This document shows, in pieces, positions 1 through 8,612 of a stretch of 50,191 nt of DNA (its first letter is position 1; every line of letters begins with the position of its first letter). The position numbers and the translations under genes were made by a program. The notes beneath the pieces were generated by a model. That model was not told the DNA's origin and searched no databases. It saw only the letters and a program-made list of their open reading frames with translations. The DNA comes from Caulobacteraceae bacterium (GTDB lineage: Bacteria > Pseudomonadota > Alphaproteobacteria > Caulobacterales > Caulobacteraceae): assembly GCA_003165275.1 (NCBI GenBank), contig PLSW01000181.1, forward strand, positions 1 to 50,191, read 5' to 3'.

Positions 1-57
1 TCAGCCGGCTCGGAAAGTGCTCTAGGTCGCTTTGATTTTATGTTGATCCGCCCAGCT

Positions 58-166
58 GTTCGTCATCCCGGCCGGAGCGAAGCGGAGAGCCGGGACCCAG
101 CCGACCGGGCGCTGGCCTCTGGGTCCCGGCTCTCCGCGCAAGGGCGCTGCGGCCGGGATGACGAAC
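58..166. repeat. REP-like large imperfect inverted repeat (gttcgtcatcccggccgg...agagccgggacccag / ctgggtcccggctct...ggccgggatgacgaac)
   Basis: Left arm 58-100 pairs with right arm ~119-166; matches the style of intergenic CGTCATCCCGGCC palindromes common in alphaproteobacterial genomes. Confidence 0.8.
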
Positions 167-407
167 AGAGGCGCCGGGTGAGTGTTTTCCGAGGCTGCGG
201 TTTCGCGCGGCGGCCGCCTACCTTGTCCTCTTACGGTCCAGGTGGCGGTCCGTCGCTCTGGGCGCTGTCACCGACGGACGCAGACGCCAGCCCGTTAACC
301 GGAATTGCGCCCGTCGTTGACCTGCTGCAGTAAAAGGGCGCTGGTTTGGCGTGCGCGGAGCGGCCTGGCGCGGCCTCGGCGCGCCAGGCAGTGAGGGAGG
401 CTGGGCT

Positions 408-1313
408 TTGGAGGATCCCTACACCGTGCTCGGACTTGGCCGCGACGCGAGCCAGGACGACATCCGGCGCGCCTACCGCAAGCTCGCCAAGAAGCACCAT
501 CCCGACCTGAACCCCGGCGACGCCAAATCCGAAGCGCGGTTCAAGGACATCTCCGCCGCCAATGGGCTGCTGTCGGACCCGGAGAAGAAGGGCCAGTTTG
601 ATCGCGGCGAGATCGACGCGGGCGGACAGGAGCAGAGACCCCGGTCAAGCTACCGCGAGCATGCCGACGGCGATGCGGGCGGGCGCTATGGGCGCGGCGG
701 CGGCTGGGGCGACGAGGAGTTCGACGATCTGTTCGGGTCCATGTTCGGGCGGCGGGGCGCGGACGGCCCCCGGCGAGGCCAGGACGAGCACTACACGCTG
801 ACCACAAGCTTTCTGAACGCCGTGAATGGCGCCACCCAACGCCTGACCCTGCCGGATGGGCGCACCTTGGATGTGAAGCTTCCGCCCGGAACCTCCGAGG
901 GACAGGTCCTGCGGCTCAGGGGCCGCGGTGCGCAGGGCCGAGACGGCGCGCCGGCCGGGGACGCCTTCATCGAGATCCAGGTCGCCCCGCATCGTTACTT
1001 TTCCCGCGACGGCCAGGACATCCGCCTGGTTCTCCCCATCAGCCTGCGGGAGGCCGTCCTCGGGGGCGGCGTGGAAACGCCGACGCCAGGGGGGCCGGTG
1101 AAACTGCGGGTCCCGCCCCACGCCGACAGCGGGACGGAACTGCGTCTGCGCGGCCGGGGCGTTCCCGCCCATGGCGGACAGGAGGCGGGCGATCTCTACG
1201 TCACCCTGAAGGTCATCATCGGGCCCGCGGACGAGGCGCTGGACGATTTCATTCGCGCGTGGACGCCGGCGTCGCCGGCCAACCCACGGGCAGCCATGGA
1301 GGCCGGTCAATGA
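408..1313 (+). CDS. cbpA: DnaJ-class co-chaperone, CbpA-like (start uncertain, 351 or ~408)
   Basis: J domain DPYTVLGLGRDASQDDIRRAYRKLAKKHHPDLNPGD with HPD motif, G-rich linker, DnaJ C-terminal beta domains. Confidence 0.88.
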   Translation: MEDPYTVLGLGRDASQDDIRRAYRKLAKKHHPDLNPGDAKSEARFKDISAANGLLSDPEKKGQFDRGEIDAGGQEQRPRSSYREHADGDAGGRYGRGGGWGDEEFDDLFGSMFGRRGADGPRRGQDEHYTLTTSFLNAVNGATQRLTLPDGRTLDVKLPPGTSEGQVLRLRGRGAQGRDGAPAGDAFIEIQVAPHRYFSRDGQDIRLVLPISLREAVLGGGVETPTPGGPVKLRVPPHADSGTELRLRGRGVPAHGGQEAGDLYVTLKVIIGPADEALDDFIRAWTPASPANPRAAMEAGQ

Positions 1314-1654
1314 TCACTCTAAGCGCGGTCATCGCCCGCACGTCGGGGCTGGAGCGGCGGGACCTCGAGCGATGGATCGTCGAGGACTGGGTCAGGCCGG
1401 ACCGCGAGGGCGGCGAATACCTCTTCCAGGAGGTCGACGTCGCCAGGGTCCTCCTGATTCAGGAACTGCGCGATCAGATGGACATCGACGAGGTCGCGCT
1501 GCCGGTGGTGCTCTCCCTCCTGGATCAGGTGTATGATCTGCGCCGTCGCCTGCGCCAGCTGGGCGACGCCCTCTCCGAGATCGCGCCCAATGACGTGCAA
1601 CGCGCGCTGGCGGAGCATCTGGCGCGGCGCGGGGACGCGGTTCGCGCCCTGTAG
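1310..1654 (+). CDS. cbpM: Chaperone modulator CbpM-like protein
   Basis: MITLSAVIARTSGLERRDLERWIVEDWVRP...; MerR-like; ATGA overlap with the cbpA stop. Confidence 0.8.
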   Translation: MITLSAVIARTSGLERRDLERWIVEDWVRPDREGGEYLFQEVDVARVLLIQELRDQMDIDEVALPVVLSLLDQVYDLRRRLRQLGDALSEIAPNDVQRALAEHLARRGDAVRAL

Positions 1655-1814
1655 GCGCCGTACACGGAGGGTAGTGTTGCGGATTGCGGCGCCTCGCTGA
1701 AAACCTTCCCATGGCCTTGCGGAAGGTCGTTCAATCTTCGCGCGCTCTTGAGCCCGGAAGGCCCGTCATGATCTCAGTTCCACGTCGACCAGAACGCGCC
1801 GCGGTCCCCGCGCC

Positions 1815-4160
1815 ATGAGCGGCCCCGCGGCCTCGCCGCCGCCGCCCTCGCCGCCGGCTGTCGTCGGCCTGTCCACAGCGCAAGCCAAGGACCGCCTCGC
1901 GCGCGGCGGGGCCAACACCGTCGCGGAAGACACCCCGCATCCGGTTGAACGGGCCTTGGCCAAGTTCTGGGCTCCGGTGCCCTGGATGCTCGAGGCCGCC
2001 GTCCTGCTGCAACTCGTGCTCGGCGAATATCTCGAGGCCGGCGCCGTCGCCTTCCTGCTGGTGTTCAACGCCGCCCTCGGCTTCTTCCAGGAGGGCCGCG
2101 CCCAGGCGACGCTGGACGCCTTGAAGTCGCGCCTCGCCGTCACCGCTTCGGTGCTCAGGGACGGGACCTGGCAAACGCTTCCCGCGCCCCAACTGGTCCT
2201 GGGCGATGTGGTCAAGCTCTCCCTGGGCGCCGTCGTGCCGGCGGACGTCCGGCTTGTCGACGGTTCGGTTCTGGTGGACCAATCGACGCTGACGGGAGAG
2301 TCGATCCCGGCCGAGGCTGGTCCGGGGTTTGAAACCTACGCCGGCGCCCTGATCCAGCGCGGCGAGGCCGTCGCCGAAGTCACGGCGATTGGGGCCAAGA
2401 CCAAGTTCGGGCGCGGCGCGGAGCTGATCCGCACCGCCCACGTGGAAAGCACCGAACAGAAGGCGATCTTTCGGGTCGTCCTCAACCTGGCGGTCTTCAA
2501 CGGCGGCGTGACTCTGCTCCTGGTCGGCTACGCGGTGCATCTGGCCATGCCCCTGGCGCAGATCGCGCCCCTGGTGCTGGTGGCGGTGCTCGCCTCCATC
2601 CCGGTCGCGCTCCCGTCGATGTTCACTCTCGCCGCGACTGTCGGCGCGCGCGCCGTCGCCCGGCGCGGCGTCCTGCCCACCCGCCTGTCGGCCCTCGACG
2701 AGGCCGCCGGCATGGATGTTCTGTGTGCGGACAAGACCGGCACCCTGACCCGCAACGCCCTGGCCGTGACCGCCTGCCGCGCCATGGCCGGTTTCGACGA
2801 AGCGCAGGTCCTCGCCATGGCGACCCTGGCCAGTTCCGATGGCGGCGCCGATCCCCTGGACGCCGCGATCCGGGCCGCCGCCAAGTCGGCGACGCCCGAG
2901 GGCTGGAAACTCATCGCCTTCACCCCGTTCGATCCAGCCAAGAAGATGTCCTCGGCCACGGCCGTGGACGCGGGCGGCAAGACCGTCCAGGTGGTGAAGG
3001 GCGCCTCCACCGCGGTGGCTACGGTGGCCACGGCGTCACCGGAAGCCGCGGCGATCGTCGAGGATCTTCAGAGCAAGGGGGCCCGCGTCCTGGTCGTCGC
3101 CTTCGGCGCGGCCGAACCCCTGCGGATCGCCGGGGTCATCGCCATGAGCGATCCGCCGCGCACGGATTCCGCCGCCCTGGTCGCGCGGCTGCATGCCCTC
3201 GGCGTGCGCATGGTCATGGTCACCGGGGACGCCGCCGTGACCGCGCGGGTGGTCGCCGACGCCGTCGGCATCACCGCGCCCACCTGTACGGCAAAGCCCA
3301 TTCCCCACGACGCCAGCATCGAGACCTTCGGCGTCTTCGCCGACGTCCTGCCTGAGGACAAGTTCGCCCTGGTTCAATCCCTGCAGCACGCGGGCCATGT
3401 GGTCGGCATGTGCGGCGACGGCGCCAACGATGCGCCGGCCCTGCGCCAGGCCCAGATGGGCATCGCCGTCTTCAGCGCCACCGACGTGGCCAAGTCGGCG
3501 GCGGGGATCGTGCTGACGGGGCCAGGCCTTGAGGGGGTGGTCGCGGCGGTGGAGGAGGGGAGGGCCACCTTCCAGCGCATCCTCACCTTCACCTTCCGCT
3601 CTCTGATCCACAAGGTCGCCCAGGTGCTCCTGCTGCTGGCGGGGCTGGTCATGTCCGGCGGGGCGGTCCTGACGCCGCTGCTGATGGTGATGATGATGGT
3701 CGGCGGCGACTTCTTCGCCCTCTCCTCATCGACCGACAATGTTCAGCCCTCGCCAAACCCCAACGTGTGGCGGATCCGAAACCTGACCATCACCAGCGTC
3801 GTCCTGGGCTTCTGCGATCTGGTCTTCTGCATCGGCAGTCTCGCCGTCGGCCGCTTCGGTCTTCACCTCGGCAGTTCCGCCCTCCAGACCCTCACCGTGG
3901 TCACGCTGGTCTACAGCGGGCAGGCGATCTTCTATGTCTCCCGCGAGCGGCGGCGGCTTTGGCGGTCACGGCCTGGGCCCCTGCTGTTCGTGGGGTCCTT
4001 TCTGGAAATCTCGATCTTCAGCACCCTCGCCGGCAAGGGCGTCCTGATGGCGCCGCTGCCGCTCGTCATCCTGGCCTGCGTATTCGCAGGGGCGATCGTT
4101 CTGGCGCTGGTCCTCGACACCGTCAAAGTCGCCCTGTTCCGCCGCCTTCCGATTCAATGA
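1815..4160 (+). CDS. P-type (P3A, plasma-membrane H+-ATPase-like) ATPase
   Basis: TGES, DKTGTLT and GDGANDAP motifs; overall P3A organisation. Confidence 0.9.
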   Translation: MSGPAASPPPPSPPAVVGLSTAQAKDRLARGGANTVAEDTPHPVERALAKFWAPVPWMLEAAVLLQLVLGEYLEAGAVAFLLVFNAALGFFQEGRAQATLDALKSRLAVTASVLRDGTWQTLPAPQLVLGDVVKLSLGAVVPADVRLVDGSVLVDQSTLTGESIPAEAGPGFETYAGALIQRGEAVAEVTAIGAKTKFGRGAELIRTAHVESTEQKAIFRVVLNLAVFNGGVTLLLVGYAVHLAMPLAQIAPLVLVAVLASIPVALPSMFTLAATVGARAVARRGVLPTRLSALDEAAGMDVLCADKTGTLTRNALAVTACRAMAGFDEAQVLAMATLASSDGGADPLDAAIRAAAKSATPEGWKLIAFTPFDPAKKMSSATAVDAGGKTVQVVKGASTAVATVATASPEAAAIVEDLQSKGARVLVVAFGAAEPLRIAGVIAMSDPPRTDSAALVARLHALGVRMVMVTGDAAVTARVVADAVGITAPTCTAKPIPHDASIETFGVFADVLPEDKFALVQSLQHAGHVVGMCGDGANDAPALRQAQMGIAVFSATDVAKSAAGIVLTGPGLEGVVAAVEEGRATFQRILTFTFRSLIHKVAQVLLLLAGLVMSGGAVLTPLLMVMMMVGGDFFALSSSTDNVQPSPNPNVWRIRNLTITSVVLGFCDLVFCIGSLAVGRFGLHLGSSALQTLTVVTLVYSGQAIFYVSRERRRLWRSRPGPLLFVGSFLEISIFSTLAGKGVLMAPLPLVILACVFAGAIVLALVLDTVKVALFRRLPIQ

Positions 4161-4204
4161 CCGCGGCTGGGCGGCGGCGGGCGCAACCCCGGGCGCCCGT
4201 ATTG

Positions 4205-4218
4205 TTGACCTAGGTCAT
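4205..4218. promoter_or_regulatory. FNR/FixK-type binding-site candidate TTGAC-CTAG-GTCAT
   Basis: Perfect inner palindrome TGACCTAGGTCA ~66 bp upstream of the nitroreductase start. Confidence 0.5.
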
Positions 4219-4283
4219 AGCGGCATGGACCGCATGAGGGGCAGCTTTCCGCTCGATAACGACATTGCTCAAGGGAGGCCGCC

Positions 4284-4856
4284 GTGGACGTCCTGGAGGC
4301 TATTCGCACCCGCCGCGCCACGCGCGAATTTACTGAGCAGACGCCGGATGCTGCGGTCATCGCATCGCTGATCGAGGCGGCGGCTTGGGCGCCCAGCGGG
4401 ATCAACCTGCAGCCCTGGTGTTTCTTTGTCGTCGACGATCGCGCCACGCTCGGCGCCTGCTCAACGCAAGCCAAGGCGCTGATGCTCGGCCAGGCCGAGG
4501 AACACCCGGAGTTGGCGGGCCTGCGACCGATGCTGGAGTCGCCGATATTCAATATTTTCTACAACGCGCCGATCCTCGTCGTCATCTGCGCCACGTCAGC
4601 GGACGAGATGGCCATGAAGGATTGCTGCCTGGCGGCCGAGAACCTGATGCTGGCCGCTCACGGCCAGGGCCTGGGAAGCTGCTGGATCGGACTTTCGGAG
4701 GCTTGGCTGAACACGCCGGCGGCCAAGACCCGGCTGGGCGTTCCGACCGGGTTCCGGCCCGTCGCGCCGATCATCATCGGCTATCCAAAGGGGCCGGCCC
4801 ACGGGGGCGAGCGACGCGCTCCCGACGTGCGGCATGTCCGGCGGGAGGCCGGGTAG
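4284..4856 (+). CDS. Nitroreductase family protein (GTG start)
   Basis: MDVLEAIRTRRATREFTEQTPD...AAWAPSGINLQPW...; RBS aagggagg. Confidence 0.9.
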   Translation: MDVLEAIRTRRATREFTEQTPDAAVIASLIEAAAWAPSGINLQPWCFFVVDDRATLGACSTQAKALMLGQAEEHPELAGLRPMLESPIFNIFYNAPILVVICATSADEMAMKDCCLAAENLMLAAHGQGLGSCWIGLSEAWLNTPAAKTRLGVPTGFRPVAPIIIGYPKGPAHGGERRAPDVRHVRREAG

Positions 4857-7534
4857 TGGCCGCCGCGAACAATCCCCGCGCCCTGTTCGCGGACCGAACC
4901 GCCGCGGGCCGCCGGCTCGCGGCGAGGCTGATGGAACTCCATCTCGCCGATCCGGTGGTTTACGCCCTTCCCCGGGGCGGGGTGCCGGTCGCGGTCGAGA
5001 TCGCCAAGGCCCTGGCCGCGCCCCTCGACCTGGTCCTGGTGCGCAAGATCGGGGCGCCGGGCCAGCCCGAACTGGCCCTGGGGGCGGTCGTGGACGGGGA
5101 CCCTCCGCAGACCGTCGTCAACGAGGCTGTCGCCCGGATGACCGGCGCCGGCGCCGCCTATCTCGACAAGGCGCGGGACCGGGAGCTGGCCGAGATCGAA
5201 CGCCGCCGGGTCCTTTATCTCGGCGATCGTCGGCCGATCAGCCCGGCCGGGCGGACGGCCATCGTCGTCGACGACGGCCTGGCCACCGGCGCGACGGCGA
5301 AGGCGGCCTTGCGCGCGCTGAGACGCCAGGGGGCGGCGATGACCGTCCTGGCCGTGCCGGTCGGACCGGCCGACACCCTCGCCGAGATGCGCGCCGAAGC
5401 CGACCTGGTCATTTGCCTTGAGGAGCCCGCGCCTTTCTTCGGTGTCGGCGCCTTCTACGACGATTTTCATCAGCTCGACGACGCGGAGATCATCGGTGTG
5501 CTGAGGGCGGCGGCGCCGGGGCTGGCCGCCGGCCCGGGGGCGCCGATCACCCGCCGCCCGGTGCGCGTTCCGCCCCTGGGTCTGACCGGCGACCTGCAGC
5601 TGCCCGCCAACGCCCGCGGTCTGATCCTGTTCGCCCATGGCAGCGGGTCGAGCCGGCTCAGCCCGCGCAACCGCGCCGTCGCCGACGACCTGAACCACCG
5701 CGGCTTCGCCACCCTGCTGTTCGACCTGCTGAGCGACGATGAGGCCGGGAGCCGCGCCAAGGTGTTCGACATCCCGCTCCTCGCCGACCGGCTCGTCGCG
5801 GCGGCGACCTGGGCCGAAGGCCAGGCCGATCTGGCTGGCCTGCCACTCGGCCTCTTCGGGGCCAGCACCGGCGCCGGGGCGGCCCTGACGGCCGCGGCGA
5901 AGCTGGGCGGGCGGGTGGGCGCGGTGGTCTCCCGCGGAGGACGGCCCGACCTCGCCGGTTCGGTCCTCGGCCAGGTGACCGCGCCGACCCTGCTGATCGT
6001 CGGCGCCGCCGACGACGGTGTCATCGGCCTCAACCAGCAGGCCCTGGCGCAGCTCACCTGCGACAAGGCCCTGCGGCTAGTGCCGCGCGCCGGCCACCTC
6101 TTCGAGGAGCCCGGAACCCTGGAACAGGTCATGGCCCTGGCCGGCGACTGGTTCGAGACCCGGCTGGCCGCGCCGGTCCGCCAGGGCCCGCCGGCGGCCG
6201 CGGGCCACGCGCTGGCCCTGACCCCGGCCTCCCGGCTGGCGTCGGCGGCCGAGCGCCTGCCTGACATCGACGACCCTGGCTTCGCCGCCGCCTTCGACCG
6301 CTACGCGGACGCGCGCGTGGTCCTGCTGGGCGAGGCCAGCCACGGGACCAGCGAATTCTACCGCGCCCGGGCCGCCATCACCCGCCGGCTCATCGAACGG
6401 CACGGCTTCGACTTCGTCGCGGTGGAGGCCGACTGGCCGGACGCGGCGGCGGTGGACCGGCACGTCCGCCAAAAACCCCATCAGGGGATGACCCCGCCGC
6501 CCTTCAGCCGCTTTCCCACCTGGATGTGGCGCAACACCGACGTGGAGGCGTTCGTCCGCTGGATGCGCGGTCACAACGCCGGCTTGCCGGCGGGGCGCCG
6601 CGCCGCCTTCTACGGTCTCGACCTCTACAACATGCGCGCCTCGATGGCGGCGGTGCTGGCGTATCTCGACAAGGTCGATCCCGTCGCCGCCGGCGACGCC
6701 CGCGGCCGCTACGCCTGCCTTGCGCCTTGGAACGCCGAGCCGGCCGCCTACGGCCGCGCCGCGCTCAGCCAGGGGTATGCAATCTGCGAGCGGCCGGTGG
6801 TCAGCACCCTGGTTGACCTCCTGCGCCGCACCCTGGAATACGCCGCCCACGACGGCGAGACGTTCTTCGACGCGACCCAGAACGCGCGACTGGTCGCCGA
6901 CGCGGAGCGCTATTATCGTGTGATGTACTACGGCTCTGAAGAGTCCTGGAACCTGCGCGATACGCACATGTTCGAGACCCTTGAGCACATTCTGGAGATG
7001 CGGGGGCCCCAGTCCAAGGCGGTGGTCTGGGCCCACAACTCCCACATCGGCGACGCCCGCCATACCGAAATGGGCGCCGTACGGGGGGAGCTGAACATCG
7101 GCCAGCTGTGCCGCGAGCGCTTCGGCAAGGCGGCCGCCCTGATCGGCTTCGGCGCCCACGCGGGTACGGTGATGGCCGCCTCCGACTGGGACGCGCCGGC
7201 GGAGGTCAAGACGGTGCGGCCCTCGCGGCCCGACAGTTTCGAGGCCCTGTTTCACGAGGTCGGGGTCGCGCGCTTCCTGGTCGACCTGCGCGAGGGCCGC
7301 AACGAGGCCCTTCGCGCCGACCTGCGCGAACCGCGGCTGGAGCGCTACATCGGCGTGGTCTACCGACCCGAGACGGAACGCATGAGCCACTACGGCCTCG
7401 CGTCGCTTTCCGACCAGTACGACGGCTTCGTCTGGTTCGACCACGGCGCCGCGGTGACGCCGCTGGCGGGCGGGGCGGGCGGGGCGGGCGGGGCTGGCGG
7501 GGGCGAGGACGAGACCTATCCGTTCGGGCTCTGA
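4856..7534 (+). CDS. Fusion protein: phosphoribosyltransferase + dienelactone-hydrolase-like alpha/beta hydrolase + erythromycin esterase domain
   Basis: PRTase motif VVDDGLATGATA; nucleophile GASTGAG; Ere motifs GEASHGTSEFY and VWAHNSHIGDARH; GTG start overlaps the upstream TAG. Confidence 0.88.
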   Translation: MAAANNPRALFADRTAAGRRLAARLMELHLADPVVYALPRGGVPVAVEIAKALAAPLDLVLVRKIGAPGQPELALGAVVDGDPPQTVVNEAVARMTGAGAAYLDKARDRELAEIERRRVLYLGDRRPISPAGRTAIVVDDGLATGATAKAALRALRRQGAAMTVLAVPVGPADTLAEMRAEADLVICLEEPAPFFGVGAFYDDFHQLDDAEIIGVLRAAAPGLAAGPGAPITRRPVRVPPLGLTGDLQLPANARGLILFAHGSGSSRLSPRNRAVADDLNHRGFATLLFDLLSDDEAGSRAKVFDIPLLADRLVAAATWAEGQADLAGLPLGLFGASTGAGAALTAAAKLGGRVGAVVSRGGRPDLAGSVLGQVTAPTLLIVGAADDGVIGLNQQALAQLTCDKALRLVPRAGHLFEEPGTLEQVMALAGDWFETRLAAPVRQGPPAAAGHALALTPASRLASAAERLPDIDDPGFAAAFDRYADARVVLLGEASHGTSEFYRARAAITRRLIERHGFDFVAVEADWPDAAAVDRHVRQKPHQGMTPPPFSRFPTWMWRNTDVEAFVRWMRGHNAGLPAGRRAAFYGLDLYNMRASMAAVLAYLDKVDPVAAGDARGRYACLAPWNAEPAAYGRAALSQGYAICERPVVSTLVDLLRRTLEYAAHDGETFFDATQNARLVADAERYYRVMYYGSEESWNLRDTHMFETLEHILEMRGPQSKAVVWAHNSHIGDARHTEMGAVRGELNIGQLCRERFGKAAALIGFGAHAGTVMAASDWDAPAEVKTVRPSRPDSFEALFHEVGVARFLVDLREGRNEALRADLREPRLERYIGVVYRPETERMSHYGLASLSDQYDGFVWFDHGAAVTPLAGGAGGAGGAGGGEDETYPFGL

Positions 7535-7554
7535 CCCCAGCCAGGCGGCTGGGG
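7535..7554. terminator. GC hairpin between convergent genes (CCCCAGCC-aggc-GGCTGGGG)
   Basis: Perfect 8-bp stem right after the fusion-gene stop; no T-tract. Confidence 0.5.
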
Positions 7555-7586
7555 AAATCTGCGCCGGCCAACGGTAAGCTCCGAGG

Positions 7587-8564
7587 TCATCCCGCCCTGG
7601 TCTGCTCGGCGAAGGCCGCGGCGGCGCCGAGCAGGCCGGGCTGGGCGTGGGTGATCAGCTTGACCGGGATGTCGCTCATCAACCGCTCGAAGCGGCCCTT
7701 GGCCGTGAACCGGCTTGGAAACCCGAACTCGCCCAGGGTCGCCGCCAGCCGCCGGGCCAAGGCGCCCGCGAGCACCACCGCGCCGGCGCCCTGGGCGAGG
7801 GCGATGTCGCCGGCGACGGCGCCGAAGATCAGGCAGAATCGTTCCAGCGCCGCGGCCGCCAGGGCGTCCACCCCTTCGATCGCCGCCGCCCACAGGGCCT
7901 GGTCGGTGGAATAGCGCGACGGTCGCTTCTCGATCGCCGCCAAGGCTTCATAAATCGACGACAGCCCGGGACCCGACACCAGCCGCTCCACCGACACCCG
8001 GCGGTGACGCTGGCGGAGCCATTGGTTGATGGCGTCCTCGATGGGGTCGAGCGGGGCGAAGTCGACATGGCCGCCCTCGGTTTCGCGGACAAAGGTCTCG
8101 CCGCCCACCCTCAAGGCGTAAGCCACGCCCAGACCTGTGCCGGGACCCACCACGCTGATCACCCCAGTGGCGGGCAGAGGCCGGTCCGGGCCGCACACAT
8201 GCGCGATGTGGGTCTCGTCCAGGTGGCCCAGAGACCGGCCGATGGCGCCGAAGTCGTTGACCAGGACGAAATGCTCCAGCGCCAGTTCCTCCGAAATCGA
8301 GGCCGGCCGAAGCGTCCACGGGTTGTTGGTCAATTTCAGCGACGGCTGGCCGATCGGGCAGGCGATGGCCACCCCGGCCGCGGCGGGAAGCGGGCGGCCG
8401 ACATGCTCGCCAAAGGCCTGCCAGGCTGTGCGCAGGCTGGGGTGTTCGGCGGTCTTCATGACCATCGCCTCGCCCAGGGAGACGACCCGGCCCTGGTCGA
8501 CTTGCGCCAGGGCGAAGCGGGCGTGGGTCCCGCCGATGTCGACCGCAACGATGTCCATGATCAA
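7587..8564 (-). CDS. glk: Glucokinase
   Basis: DIVAVDIGGTHARFALAQ, LTNNPWTL, LVNDFGAIG, GPGTGLGVA, ETEGGHVDFAP. Confidence 0.92.
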   Translation of the reverse strand: MIMDIVAVDIGGTHARFALAQVDQGRVVSLGEAMVMKTAEHPSLRTAWQAFGEHVGRPLPAAAGVAIACPIGQPSLKLTNNPWTLRPASISEELALEHFVLVNDFGAIGRSLGHLDETHIAHVCGPDRPLPATGVISVVGPGTGLGVAYALRVGGETFVRETEGGHVDFAPLDPIEDAINQWLRQRHRRVSVERLVSGPGLSSIYEALAAIEKRPSRYSTDQALWAAAIEGVDALAAAALERFCLIFGAVAGDIALAQGAGAVVLAGALARRLAATLGEFGFPSRFTAKGRFERLMSDIPVKLITHAQPGLLGAAAAFAEQTRAG

Positions 8565-8612
8565 AGTCCCGCTGCGGAAAACCGGCCCGAAGCCATGACC
8601 GCGTCGCCCATC

